Source: Massospora cicadina (Eukaryota > Entomophthoromycota > Entomophthoromycetes > Entomophthorales > Entomophthoraceae). Taken from it: a DNA stretch of 64,000 bases. The DNA is taken from positions 186,001-250,000 of the forward strand of contig JAKSZP010005280.1 in the NCBI GenBank assembly GCA_022478985.1. Reading direction: 5' to 3'. Below, piece after piece: positions 1 to 10,938 of the stretch. Each line of letters opens with the position of its first letter. Position 1 is the first letter of the stretch. The position numbers and the translations under genes were made by a program. Under the pieces are notes generated by a model. That model saw only the letters and a program-made list of their open reading frames with translations. It was not told the origin of the DNA and ran no database searches.

Positions 1-9
1 CTGACCAAA

Positions 10-1794
10 ATGGCGAAATTTCTTGATAGCACTCACATCTACACCATTTTCCAATACCCGGAGTTAATGAATTTGATTACTCTGGATGAACTCTGGTCCG
101 CCATCCACGGTGCACTAAATTGGAGATGCCCAGGCCCTGATGGCATTCCATATGAGTTCTATAAAAAAATACTTCATATCTCTATCCCCACTGCTGCTTG
201 CCTCCCTTAACCAGAGCCTTCTGGATATGCGCCTTCTACCAGGAGGGCAAGAGGCCTTCACTATCACACTCTTCAAGAAAGGGGATAAGCTAGACCTATC
301 TAACTGGCGCCCCATTTCTCTAACTAACATGGATACAAAAATTTTAACTAAAATCATGGCTAACCGTCTAGGGATTGTAGCCTCTGCCACCATTTCAGAA
401 CAATTTTGGTTTCATACCCAGAAGGTTAATTTGGGACAATGTACACTCTGTGGCTAACGCATGCCAGTCAACAGCCTCTGGGGCACTAGTATTCTTGGAC
501 CAACAGAAGGCCTATGATAGAGTAAACTGGGAATACCTCAAGGCCTGCCTCCACCAATTCCGCTTACCCCCTCGCTTCATCAGATGGGTGATGATGCTTA
601 TGAAATCTGCAACAATGGAAGTGCGTGGCCCTGGCTTCCTCACGGAAGTAGTCCGCCCTCAAAGGGGCTTGCAACAAGGGGACCCCCTTAACCCACTCTT
701 ATATAACTTCAGCCTTGACCTACTACTTCAAAACGTGAATGCTCGCCTCACTGGGGTCCATGTACCAGGCCAAGCCCCAGTCAAGATGATGGAATTTACA
801 GATGATTGTGTGGTCAGGGTGTCTAATAATCAAGATGCACGCGTGCTTTAAGCTCTCATCCAGGTGTATTCGCAGGTAAGTAATGATGCACTGAACGCCT
901 CCAAAACTGAAATCATCCTCCTTGTTCGGTATCAAACCTTCTGGGCCCCAGAGACCAGTGCCCAGCCCAACTCATCTGCTTGCACACGTGCTCGCCTTCC
1001 CTGCCCACCCCACTTGTGCTCCCCTTCATGCCACGCCCTACCATAGGGCATGCCCGCCATTTGGGCGTGTGGGTGGAGGCAGGCGGGTATGCCTCAGCAG
1101 TAATGGAAAGTCATATTCTAGACAACGTGACAAAGCGCATCACTTACTCAGAGCCCACCCTGCTTCCCTTACTGGCAGGGTTGTTTTAGCCAACTCTATG
1201 CTCCTCTCCAAAGTCTGGTTTGGATCCCACGCCATCGCCTTCTCCATGGGTTTTTTCAAATCTATGTATGCCCTTCTACAAGGGTGGCTCTGGTCAGGCC
1301 GCCCACCGCCAGTGCGGCTTGAGGTCATGTTTGTCCCTTGTCATCATGGTGGCATGGGCCTGCTCGACTTTATAGCACATGCTGCCAAGATCCTGGGCAC
1401 CTGGATTGCAGCTGTCACCGCCCCTACACTCCCCGCCCAACACTGGTCCTGCATGGCCTGCTCCAACTTCTCCCACACCCTGGGCCTTACCAATCTGTTA
1501 AACCCTCACTCCTTGATGAAATATCTGGCTTCCCACCCATTGGTCACAGGTCCTCATGGTACTAAACCCCACTTCAAACAAATTCTCCTCTACATGTGGA
1601 GCGCTGAGTGGAGAATCCGTATTTGTGGACACACAGCCCAGAGAGGCCACCCCTCTCCTTGGTTCACACAGGAGGTACAGGGGCTACCCATTCAAGACGG
1701 CTTGATCCCCACATGGCCCCATGTCCTATCCAGGGTGGACTACCTGGACATGATGGACATTCCTTATTCCCTTGAGACTCAGAAGACTATTTGA
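10..1794 (+). pseudogene. LINE reverse transcriptase, frameshifted
   Basis: Would copy LINE RNA into DNA at a nicked target. Readable pieces in order: PGPDGIPYEFYK (about 130-170, frame 1); a frame-2 piece with NWRPISLTNMDTKILTKIMA (about 300-360); a frame-3 piece from 450 with LDQQKAYDRVNW, then RGLQQGDPLNPLLYNF and the catalytic motif FTDD (about 795-806). The first residue of that motif block differs from the usual FADD, but both aspartates remain. From 922 the thumb and connector continue in frame 1 to a stop at 1794. At least three frameshifts break the gene. Conserved motif order and spacing make the family certain; no single start codon can be assigned. Confidence 0.9.
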
Positions 1795-1859
1795 AAATAT
1801 ACACACCACCCCCTGTTGCTGCCTCATATCCGTTCCCATGTGTGGCGCTGCCTGAGGTG

Positions 1860-2410
1860 GGTGTACCATATGGCTGAGCGCTCTAACGCTTTAAACATCC
1901 TGCGTCATGTGTGGCCAGTATGGAACGCTGTTCCACCGCCTGGAGAAGTGCCCTACCTCTGAAGCAATATGGCGCGAAGTTCAACGTCTTCTTAGCCAGG
2001 ATCAGGCACATCCCTTCAGTCTGTCAAGGGATATGTTTGCTATATCCATGGTATCCCCTCTTCCACCCTCCCTCCGTGCTCTGGTGGTCACAATCGCTAT
2101 GTGGACTATACACACAATTGTATTGGATGCCATCGCAAGCTCCACCCCAACCCTCCCAAAGCTGTTACAGATTCCAGTCCCATTTGGTGGACCACTTTCA
2201 AGCGTGGATGTTTGGGTACCTCCCACCGCGTCGCCATCAGCTAGTCTCCTCCTGGTTCCCAGTTTGGTTCATCAACTTGGACCCCTTCCTCCACACGTGT
2301 TTAATTGTGGTTACAGCCCCTTTACACGTTTCCCCCTCCTCCCCATAGTGGCGTTCCCGCTGGCAACAGGAGATAGCATCGCTTCTCTGGGGTGCCTTCC
2401 CTGTTACTGA
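1860..2410 (+). pseudogene. LINE ORF2 C-terminal domain with Cys-His-Cys motif
   Basis: The frame open from 1907 begins with a Cys-x7-His-x4-Cys stretch (CGQYGTLFHRLEKCP) followed by IWREVQ. This pattern closes the ORF2 protein of L1-like LINEs, usually as a CCHC motif; the first cysteine of a full motif is not visible. The stop is at 2408-2410, directly before the 3' tail. It lies in a different frame from the preceding RT piece, so a frameshift sits near 1795-1900. The domain is thought to help RNA binding or reverse transcription. Confidence is high for the motif, lower for the extent of the domain. Confidence 0.7.
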
Positions 2411-2490
2411 GTTTCATTTTCTTTTGTGTTTATTTTTGGAAGTGTCCGTCCCCTGGTTGGCCTTCCCCGCAATAAACATTTAAAGTTAAA
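2411..2490 (+). repeat. LINE 3' tail, shared with the two SINEs
   Basis: The short 3' UTR carries the block at 2444-2476 (GTCCGTCCCCTGGTTGGCC, then CTTCCCC, then AATAAA), followed by A/T-rich sequence. The same block, with mostly transition differences, closes the SINEs at 14613-14650 and 17328-17360. In LINE/SINE pairs this tail is the recognition site for the LINE reverse transcriptase. Confidence 0.7.
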
Positions 2491-5400
2491 TTTAAGAAGT
2501 GGAGAAACTCAGGGATTTTTAGAAGATACTAGTACCCTTTCCTAAGTTGGTTGTGTAAGCTCAGTTTTTACTTAAGCTTCTTCAATTTTACTCTTGTGAT
2601 AATGATGAGGCCTGAAGGTTAGAGTATCTCCAGTTTCAACATGTTATAACACTCATTTCATTATTTGGAAAATTGTATGTAGCAGAAGCAAGAAAAATCA
2701 GCATATTCATCCAGTAGCCCTTCTACTTGTGCTTTAGGCTTCTAGGTAACTCCTTTCCAATGTTAACATTAACACTACTAATTTATGGAGGAACTTTTAC
2801 CCTTAACTCATAAAGGCTACTAAAATCTTTAATCTAATCACTCTATTGATGAATAACATCTGACAGATGCAATAGCCATATTGGACCCTTCAGTCTGAGC
2901 TTGATTTTTCATGTTGGCCAATAGTATAGATACTGAACCTGCATAAGCGGGACCCAAGATTCCAGGCCAAGTGAGCTTTCTCTCACTGAGGGGGTTTGAA
3001 GGCCCTTTTTCCAAAAAAGTATAATTAGGAATAAGATATTTACCTCAATATCAGCAATAATTTGAGATTTTGGGTCACCACAACTGATATTGGTAAAAAT
3101 AATGGCACTTCTTCAGTTCTATTAAATACTCCTGGTGGCTATTTATATCTGGATCCCCCAATATAATATTTATTTGATTCAATCTTATAATTGGTTTCCA
3201 AAAGACAAGTCTAAATTTTAATTTCATTTCTTCAATCTTGCTAGTCTCAAACTCTAATTGTAATTGATGTCCAAGGAGAATTAATAATCTTTCAGAGTAA
3301 TAATATATTTGAATACTCCCAAAAAATTGAGTCTTTAGCAAAATATCATAAATAGTATTATCCAAAGCTACAATTGGGGTAACTAAAGATAATTTTCAAG
3401 TCATACAGAATGTGTTGAAGATGCTCCTATTTATTGTGTACATGTAGGTCTGGCAGTACCATACTTAATGTAATGATGAAGGTCTGGAAAAAAGTTTACT
3501 TTTCTTATCAATTTAAAGGATATAAAATCTACAGAAAAACTACTATCAACTATTGCCATAACAGATAATCTATATACATTAACTGGAACTTAATTAAACA
3601 TACTTCTAAATTGTGTTGACAAGATCAAAACACAATGATTTATTCAATGAAGAATAAGAATATGAAGTGTCTTTATTAATTATGCTAACATTTTCTGAAT
3701 AGTACCCATAGACTGAGTAACATCATCAGTTAAGTGTTCATGTTGAGGCATATAATACTGGTCAGCAAGAAAATCCTCATCTTTCATGCTGACTGCTTTT
3801 TGCCTCCTCATCAGCTCATCTCTTATAGCACTGTTTTGCATTATGACGTAACCCTTTGCAGTAGCTGCACCAAGGTCAATCATCATTTTTGTTTCGTTGG
3901 TATGAACATGAAGTTAATTTGATTTAGTTGGAATAGTTAAAGGCTTAACCTTAACAGGAGTAAGAATCGCAAATTAAGCTTATTTGATATAACGGATATT
4001 GATAAATGTTTGCTTAATGCCAATCAGATGTAATTGAATAATAGACTGAGCTTCCAATGCTGAAACTATTGCATTGATTGCATCGTCATGAGGTATGATT
4101 GGTTGTAACTAAAGGTTGTGCATCAGCATAGACTTAACTAGTGAATTCGACCATCTTTTCCCCCTTTCACGACCATATGGCCATGAAAACCTGTTTTGAC
4201 TAGATAGCACTTGATTGCTTCCAAAATCTTAGATTAAATCATTTTGCACCTAATTCTAAGTTTAATGTTCTTTGCGTGAGGAGCCATTATTTCTCTAGCA
4301 GCATTATTCTTACAAAGATGAATATGCTTAACTTTATGTTGATCAGTTGCTTCTTTCATAAAACTTTAATAAGCAATAGGAGCGAGGCAATACTTTCTTC
4401 TCAAAGTATAGATCTCAAAAAAATGCCAGGTCAAAGTTATTAAAAAGTGAAACCAAGAGAGGTTATAAACATCAATATATGGTGTAACATCAGAAGCTTC
4501 AGTCTCCTGAAACTCACGCTGATTTTCCAAATAAAGTCTTGTCTCAGCTGATCAATGTTATCTTAATTTCTTTCAAGTATTGATTAAAGCTACTATGAGC
4601 TAATTTATGGTCATGCTTAGTTTAAAAGATTGGATTTAAGTTGGTAAGGATTAAGACAATATTCATACCTACTATCATGGGTAACTAATTCTTCATACTT
4701 TTGTTCTAGCATATCAAACAATCATCTGCAACTTAAGTAAATTCCTGTAAGTTGTACATTTCTACAGATGTAGCATCTAAAGCTAATTGCAGATCCAAAG
4801 GCCAACCATATATGTGAACTTTAATATCCTAAGCAACCTTTTCCAACTGAGAGCGTAGATTAGTCAGAAAGAATATGATTTTGGATTTTTTGAGCTCGTA
4901 TCATCAGAGATGGGTGAAGATGTTCCAGAAGGGACAGGGGGTCCTGAAGGTCCTTGTTCTTCTTGATTATGCTCCTAGACAGATAGTCCTGGAGCTTCCA
5001 CTGTAATTATAGAGTTTTTAAAAAGGTGACCCAATGAGTATAGTTAAATTTGGTTGTTTAATTTATATATCTTTATATTGACTAACCTATTCTAGATTTT
5101 ATATGGTTAGTTTATAGTTAATTTATTTTGGTCATGTAAATAATTATAGTGATTTTTAATCCAGCAGGGTAATTTTTCATCTGATCCCATTAATGAGTCA
5201 ACGATTATCCAATATTTTTTCTCTGTTATCCCAAACAAAATCAGGGCACCTTATAAAAATTAACCATATTTTCATGTAATGATTGAGTTAATCCAGTAGA
5301 CCATGAAATTTCAGAATGACGCACTTTCACATTTTGAATTGAATGATGAACAGATAGATTTAAGAAGAAACCAAGATAGTAATATACTCTTGTGGACAAT

Positions 5401-5845
5401 ACTGTAGTGTAATTGAGTGGAATTTTATAAAACTTATTATGGTAGAGGGTACTGAAGTAGTATGGCTTTAAATGAAAGCCTTCCACAAGCATCTATGCCT
5501 TCTAAATCTTTTTAAATAGTGTTGCATTATCCATGGTATTTTAAAAATAAAGATCTTGTTTAGCTCAGTAATATAAATGTAATAGTAGCCTAAAAGCTAA
5601 AATTTAGGTTGTGTTGGAGGCACTTCTAATCTTGAAGTTTTAAGACAATGAGTTACACTTTCACATCCAGTATTGTGACTATTGTGGCTAGAATCCTTTC
5701 TTTTACAATGTAATTTAGTTGTGATATCAACTTGGATGCCCCTTTAGTGAGCAAAACACTTATCAGATTTTATAAGTTTTTTTGGAAATCTAATAATAAA
5801 ATAATTTGGGGAAAGAACCGTCCTAGTAAGAATTTCTAGCTTTTG
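2491..5845. other. AT-rich stretch without recognisable element
   Basis: About 3.35 kb of AT-rich DNA between the LINE and gypsy element A. No TIRs, LTR pair or pol motifs were found. The minus strand from about 5000 to 3680 reads as a broken coding region: a proline/glycine-rich patch near 4910-4970 and the ORF at 3680-3886. It may be the gag-like part of an old minus-strand element, but I could not identify it. Confidence 0.5.
3680..3886 (-). pseudogene. Unidentified minus-strand ORF (68 aa)
   Basis: A 68-residue ORF starting at a double ATG (MMIDLGAATAKGYVIMQ...) and ending ...GTIQKMLA. The composition is protein-like: mixed charge, few repeats, a plausible amphipathic helical middle (RDELMRRQKAVSMKDEDF). 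Upstream on the same strand, to about 5000, fragments in shifting frames keep a coding character, including a Pro/Gly patch (GPSGPPVPSG). I do not recognise a family. It may be the last exon-like piece of a retroelement gag or of an unknown transposon gene. Other frames here are closed more often, but a chance ORF of this length is possible. Confidence 0.3.
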
Positions 5846-6730
5846 TGATGGTCAAGCGTTGCTTGACAATCACATAGCCCTAATATTCCCATTTGTGAAC
5901 ACCAGGGCCAAAGGGGAGGCTTCCAATTGCAGAGAGTCTTGAAAAATGGCATACTGGAGAATCAGATGTCTTGAAATTAAATCTTGTTAAATATGTCAAT
6001 GTTAAAGAGGAAGGAAATCCTCATAAATGGGTCTCTGGACAACCAGATGCTTCCACTTTGGATGAGGCTAGAAAAACCTCTCATAAATGGCAACTTGGTA
6101 AATCAGATGTCTTCAAAACCTTTTTAATTATTATATTTCTAGAGATAAGGATGTCTACAAGATAACAGCTTTTGATAACGTTTTGAAATGCAAAAATGAA
6201 TGCAAAAATGTTTTGATAACTGAAACGGTACCCATGCCAAGTTCTGGAGTGGGCCTATGCGCAGAAATTGAGGGTCCAGATCCCCACTTTGTTTAAACCA
6301 TTGAGAAGTTGTCCGCAGACTCATGAGAGAACAACACCTGATCTTCCTTAGTAACTTAAGTAAAAATCATAATCAGCGAAGTTGTGCAAAGAAGCTTTGT
6401 CTTCTATAAACACTTGATACTTATTTGAGATTAAGAAGTGTAATTTTTAGATTCAAAAATTATCTATTTATAACCTAAGGGAAACCAAGCATGGCCTACA
6501 CTTTGGACTTTGACAAAGCCATTGCATCCTTGTATGCGCTTTCTGAAGGTCAAATCCTCTTTCTTAGCGCTAGTATAGTTTTTACTGTAGTCCCAAATTT
6601 CATAGTCATGAGTTTTCAATACTCAGATCTGGGATATTACCACAGCATGGTTATCCTGCTTGTGGGCGCTTACCTGGGCCCTCAGGCTCAACTTCCTTGT
6701 GGCAGTGTTAAGAGATCCCATATGTCACTA
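5846..6730 (+). repeat. 5' LTR of element A
   Basis: Matches the 3' LTR in blocks: the start (TGATG...GTCAAG, then CATAGCCCTAA), the block ATTGAGGGTCCAGATCCCC near 6266, the block CTTGTGGGCGCTTACCTGGG near 6658, and the end GTCAC(T)A. Near the start, GTCAAG-CGTTG-CTTGAC (5851-5867) forms a hairpin. Two copies of a CCAGATG-containing U3 repeat are visible at about 6010-6115. It would carry promoter and polyadenylation signals for the element. Confidence 0.85.
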
Positions 6731-6808
6731 GATAAAGCTCTTTTAACATGATGTCTCTGTTTCTATATATGGTGGATAAGCCTTCAGAAAGAGCCTTGCC
6801 TCCGTGTT

Positions 6809-7706
6809 ATGACCACCCAATTACGTTTCTTTTGGTCATCTTCTTACCCTGTTCCTCATAAGAAAACCACCCGTTTTCTCCCCACTTGCAGTCATGTCCA
6901 AAACCACTCCCATTCTGAGCAGCCCACACCAAATTTCAAACAGGCCCCTAATCCTGGGGAGTTTAGCACACTATATGCAACCTTCTCTCATATAAGGCTT
7001 CAGTCCCAGATAACTGCCGCCTCAGGTGGAACCACCCATATGTTGCTCCAGATTGCTCAAATAGTGGCCTCTCATCCTAGAAACTTGTCATACTGGTACA
7101 CTGAGCCATTAAAACCCAATTGATCTTCCTTCTACCTTAGACAAATGTCTCCAATTGATCAAGAGAGCGACCACGCCTAATGACTATCAAGACGTGTCTT
7201 GGTCTTCCCTCCTGACCCTCACACAAGGAAAGATGTTATTCATGGAGTATGCCCATGTTTACCACCCATTGGCCAAGGCGGCTAAAGTCATCTCCTCCCA
7301 CATTGTATGTATGTTCTGCCAGAACCTTTTCCCCAACATTCTCACCACCATGGTAGCCACTCGCCTGGAAGCCACCCTCAATGAGGTATTCTTAGTTGCT
7401 ATCCAGGTGGAGGGGAAACTGGAATTAGCTCATGATAAATCCCACCCTGCGTCACAATTTGGGAATTTCTGCAGCTGCCACGACAAGTCTGAGCCTATCT
7501 CCAGCTCCTCACAGGAGCCATATCAAGCATCACCCTTGGCTCTGCTAATGAAGTGGCCCCCTCCAAAACCCCATAGAGGACACTCCTTATCTTACCTAAG
7601 ACTATCCTCCCACACCATGCGTGTCACCACTATCAATAAAAGAAATTCCTGTCTTATCTCTATGTTCCAATTTCGCTACAGAATGGGGGAACAAGAGGAG
7701 GGGTGA
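6809..7706 (+). pseudogene. Element A gag
   Basis: Two readable pieces, 6809-7123 and 7155-7706, in different frames. The second carries a capsid-like helical stretch (HPLAKAAKVISSHIVCMF... then EVFLVAIQVEGKLEL), consistent with the capsid core of gypsy Gag, which packages element RNA. No clear CCHC zinc knuckle remains. Identification rests on position between the 5' LTR and protease and on the helix pattern, so it is inferred rather than motif-proven. Confidence 0.65.
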
Positions 7707-7714
7707 GGTCAAAC

Positions 7715-8384
7715 TCTGGGCGCTGGTAGACACAATGGCAGAGGATAACTATCTAGATGTTGGGTTAGTGTAAATAATAAATTTATAGATGGAATGTAAG
7801 AGTAATGTTACGCTAGTGGACACCTCCAAATCAATAGAGTTTAGGGAATTCAGCCTCCAGGTGATGCTTCATCAGGGGCCTCACAAGTTCTTAGAAGCAT
7901 TCAGCAATATCAGAAACCTGCCTTGCCCCATGATCTTGAGCATGCGGTGGTGGCACAAGTAATCCCTTTAATTTAGGCTGGAGAAGCACCTGATCATGCT
8001 GCACCCAATGGATCATCCTCCAGTAGCACTAGATATCTTCACCACTGGAGGAGGGAAGGCCGGGGTGAACACTGTGCTTGGGCAGAAAACTGTGATGACC
8101 ATCTCAAAGAGTACAAAACATTCTCCCACCTGTTCCAGATGTACAACGCTCCCTTAATCTCCATAAATGGGCCTTTCCACTTTATCTTTAAGTTCAAAAA
8201 TGACACGGAATGTATAAAGGGTTTCCCGTCTACCCTTTGAGCCTAAAGGCAAAGGTAGCCCTAGAAGCATATGTTAAAGAGATGCTCGGACTTGGGATGA
8301 TTGTACCCTCCAAGTCTCCCATGGTGTGGCCCATACTCCTGGTTCCTAAATCAAGTGGTAAGCTATGAACGTGTATATATTACA
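7715..8384 (+). pseudogene. Element A protease and N-terminal reverse transcriptase
   Basis: Protease: ALVDTMAEDNYLD near 7720-7760 keeps the catalytic aspartate, but the glycine of the D-T/S-G triad is replaced by methionine. Reverse transcriptase begins near 8249 (AKVALEAYVKEMLGLGMIVP, then SPMVWPILLVPKSSGKL) and stops abruptly near 8384 in the fingers domain where a DNA transposon is inserted. The stretch between them (7770-8240) is frameshifted pol sequence. The gene resumes at 10939. Confidence 0.8.
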
Positions 8385-8710
8385 CAATCCTGCATTTTTT
8401 GTTACATCATGTTTTTTAAGTTTTGATGATGGATTCCTATGTATTTTTGTGCGCTTAATCCAAAAATGAACTTAGTTTCTTTCCATCATGTCAGAATTTT
8501 TTTGCAAATTGCAATTTGCCAAAGGTAGTATGTCAAAAATATCAAATAATCAGACTTAATGACAGAGAGAAATAGGTTTGTTTTGTATAAAATGTATTAT
8601 TTTGCAGCTTATAATATACATAATATAATATAATATAATAGAAATATAGCTATATAGAAAATAAAAACTCATAATTTTAGTTGTTGTGTTGACGTCTTTT
8701 TGGACCAGCC
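8384..8710 (+). repeat. Left terminal inverted repeat of the DNA transposon
   Basis: Pairs with the right TIR over blocks such as GATTCCTATGTAT, GCAAATTGCAATTTGCCAAA, GGTAGTATGTCAAAAATATCA, TTAATGACAGAG, GAAATAGGTTTGTTT and finally GGACCAGCC (8702-8710), after which the arms diverge. GCAAATTGCAATTTGC is itself a near palindrome and may be a transposase binding site. A short TAATA-unit microsatellite (8620-8640) lies within it. Confidence 0.85.
8620..8640. repeat. (TAATA)n microsatellite
   Basis: About four tandem units of TAATA/ATAAT inside the left TIR. The corresponding site in the right TIR is not expanded to the same extent, so the run grew after insertion or in this copy. Confidence 0.7.
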
Positions 8711-8777
8711 AAATATGTTATATATTGGTTAAAATCACATTTGTAAGATTTACTGGCAGATTTAAATGCATAGGAAA

Positions 8778-8842
8778 TGCTGCCATCTATCAGTTTATGA
8801 TGAAAACAAATTGTTGACATCATAAACCAGCAGATGGCAGCA
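8778..8842. repeat. Subterminal palindrome (25-nt arms, 15-nt loop)
   Basis: TGCTGCCATCT-ATCA-GTTTATGATG at 8778-8802 is followed after 15 bases by its inverted copy at 8818-8842, with 21 of 25 positions paired. It sits just inside the left TIR and has no counterpart seen inside the right TIR. It could be a transposase site or an RNA hairpin in the 5' leader of the transposase transcript. Confidence 0.75.
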
Positions 8843-9039
8843 ATTTCATCAGACTTGTTTTACATCACAACTGTCAGTGTTGGACAACCGTTGGTACATA
8901 TCCTCCACGATCAAAAGTGCTTGTGTTGGTAGATATACGCTGACAAGCAAACGTACTTTGTTTCAAATGGTGTCAGGATGCTGTAAATTTCTGCAGATTC
9001 CTTTTGCTATATTTTTGGTGAGATAATGGTGTTAAGGCA

Positions 9040-10620
9040 AAAAAACATATAACATCATTTGTGCATCAAGTGTATCTCACATATTTTGGTGTTAAACTAG
9101 GAGATCAAGACAATACTTGGGTACCCCACTATGTTTGCTATATGTGTGTTGAGGACTGAGATGGTGGTCAAAGGGTGAACAACATGCTTTCAGATTTGGC
9201 GTTCCAATGGTCTAGCGAGAGCATCAAAATCATAGTGATGATAGTTACTTTTGTTTAACTGGTGTTCAAAGTATTAATGTAAACAATAAAAAAATTGTCT
9301 ATCCAAATCTGCCATCGGCTTTACATCCTATCCAGCATGGTCCAGACATACCAGTGCCTATGCAACCAGAACATTTACCTGAAGTTGATGATTCATAAAT
9401 TGAATTAAGTGAAAAAAACTGAAGCTAACAAAGAGGAGTAAAAACCTGACAATTCTGCTCCACAACCATTTACACAAACTGAAAAGAACGATTTGATTTG
9501 TGACTTACATCTGACAAAAAAGGCTACAGAATTGCTTGGTTCACAGCTTAAAGATAAGAATTTTCTAGCAGCTGGAGCTTCATTTCCTGGTTCAGGTAAA
9601 GAGAAAAAGATTTTATTCCATATTTTTTGGAAGAAGGAGACTTAGTATTCTAAAATAATTTGTTTGGACTGTTTAAGGCATTCAACATTCCGTATGAAAG
9701 CACTGATTAGAGAATATCAATCAATTTATTGAACCAAAGCCTTAAAGTTGTCCTGCTTTACAATGGAAACAGATATGCTTCAATACCTATAGGGCATTCT
9801 GTACACTTAAAAGAATGGTACAACAATCTAAAACTTGTTCTCCAGAAAATTAAGTACAAAGATCATAAGTGGGTCATATGTGATTATATCAAAGTAAAAT
9901 CACTTATCATTGTACAGCAAGGTGGTTACACAAAGTTTACTTGCTTTTTATGTGAATGGGATAGCAGAAACAGGGAAAATCATTGGAAACAGAAAGATTG
10001 GTCACAACGAGCTTCACTTGACCTGGAGCTAAAAAATTTTCTCCAAAAACCTCTCATTGTTTAAACAGAAGTTCTCCTTTCACCTCTAAATATTAGAATA
10101 GTCTTGATGAAGCAATTTGTGAAAGCCTTACCAAGAGATCTTAAAAGTTTCCAGTCCATTCTTTAACAAATTTCCAGCCTTGTCAAATGCAAAACTAAAA
10201 GAGAGTGTCTTTACGGGTCTGGACATTAGATAAACTTTAAAAAGAATGAAATTTTGAAAAAGAAATGGAGGTTGCTGAAAAGTTAGCCTGGGTTGACTTT
10301 AAAAACATAGTAACAAAGTTTCTGGCAGCAAGAAGGATCCAAATCTCAAGTCTATTGTTGAGACTATGCTGCAGAAGTACCAGAATTTAGGCTGTTCTAT
10401 TATTTTGAAGGTTCATTTCCTACATTCACATTTGGACTACTTTACTGAGAATCTGGGTGCTGTTAGTGATGAGATGGGCGAGATTTCATCAGGACATCAA
10501 AGAAATGGAAAAGCGTTACCAAGGAAGATCAAATACTACAATGATGGCGGACTATTGCTGGATGTTGCACCAAGAATATAAGAAGAACATTCACAGAAAA
10601 GCCTGAAATAGAGCATGGCT
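9040..10620 (+). pseudogene. Transposase-like gene of the DNA transposon, broken
   Basis: Pieces in order: FGVKLGDQDNTWVPHYVC (about 9090-9145), typical of the N-terminal cysteine-containing part of this family; a closed region; LKVVLLYNGNRYASIPIGHS, then GYTKFTCFLCEWDSR in the open frame 9729-10064; then NLGCSIILKVHFLHSHLDYF and NLGAVSDEMGE in 10366-10500, where a frameshift moves the continuation (HQDIKEMEKRYQGR, then MMADYCWMLHQEY) to another frame up to about 10590. This motif order matches a large family of transposon-encoded proteins seen in arthropods, cnidarians and fishes. The protein would bind the TIRs and move the element. Stops and frameshifts make it non-functional. The superfamily name is left open. 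Confidence 0.8.
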
Positions 10621-10934
10621 GGTCCAAAAATATGTCGACACAATGACTAAAATCGTGATTATTTTATTTTCTGCATTACTATATTCTACCATATTATGTC
10701 TATTATAATCCACAAAATAATAGTTTTATATGAAACAAACCTATTTCACTCTGTCATTAAATTTTATATTTGTGATATTTTTGACATACTACCTTTGGCA
10801 AATTGCAATTTGCAAAAATAATGACGTGTTGGAAAAAAACTAAGGTCATTTTTGGATTCAGCACACAAACATACATAGGAATCAATCATCAAAAAATTAC
10901 AAAACAGAACCATCGCAAGCTTGTAATTATCATC
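10617..10934 (-). repeat. Right terminal inverted repeat of the DNA transposon
   Basis: Inverted counterpart of 8384-8710, beginning with GGCTGGTCC at 10617 and running outward through CTCTGTCATTAA, TGATATTTTTGACATACTACC, TTTGGCAAATTGCAATTTGC and ATACATAGGAATC to about 10934, where element A's RT resumes. Confidence 0.85.
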
Positions 10935-10938
10935 AATT

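Larger units (their letters stand above)
1..2490 (+). mobile_element. LINE (L1/Tx1-like non-LTR retrotransposon), 3' half
   Basis: The window opens inside a non-LTR retrotransposon. Reverse transcriptase motifs run through three frames from base 10 to about 850, a C-terminal Cys-His-Cys motif lies near 1907-1960, and a 3' tail with AATAAA ends near 2490. The region is clearly more GC-rich than the AT-rich DNA after 2490, which marks the right border. No LTR or integrase is present. The 5' part (endonuclease, ORF1) lies outside the window. I place it in the broad L1/Tx1-like group from the RT motifs and terminal zinc motif; the exact clade is uncertain. Frameshifts near 175, 440 and 860-920 make this copy inactive. 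Confidence 0.85.
8385..10934 (+). mobile_element. DNA transposon with ~320-bp terminal inverted repeats, inside element A
   Basis: The left end (8384-8710) and right end (10617-10934) are inverted copies of each other over more than 300 bp, and element A's RT reads through on both sides. The interior holds a broken transposase-like gene on the plus strand (about 9040-10620). The outermost bases and TSD are uncertain because of decay; AT-rich bases (TATATTA / TAATTAT) lie at both edges. The protein family (motif GYTKFTCFLCEWDSR, later LGAVSDE-GE) is common in animal genomes, but I cannot name its superfamily with certainty. Confidence 0.85.

Noticed and set aside
922..1794. 290-codon ORF as a separate gene
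   Set aside because: It is the frame-shifted continuation of the LINE ORF2 protein, between RT and the terminal zinc motif.
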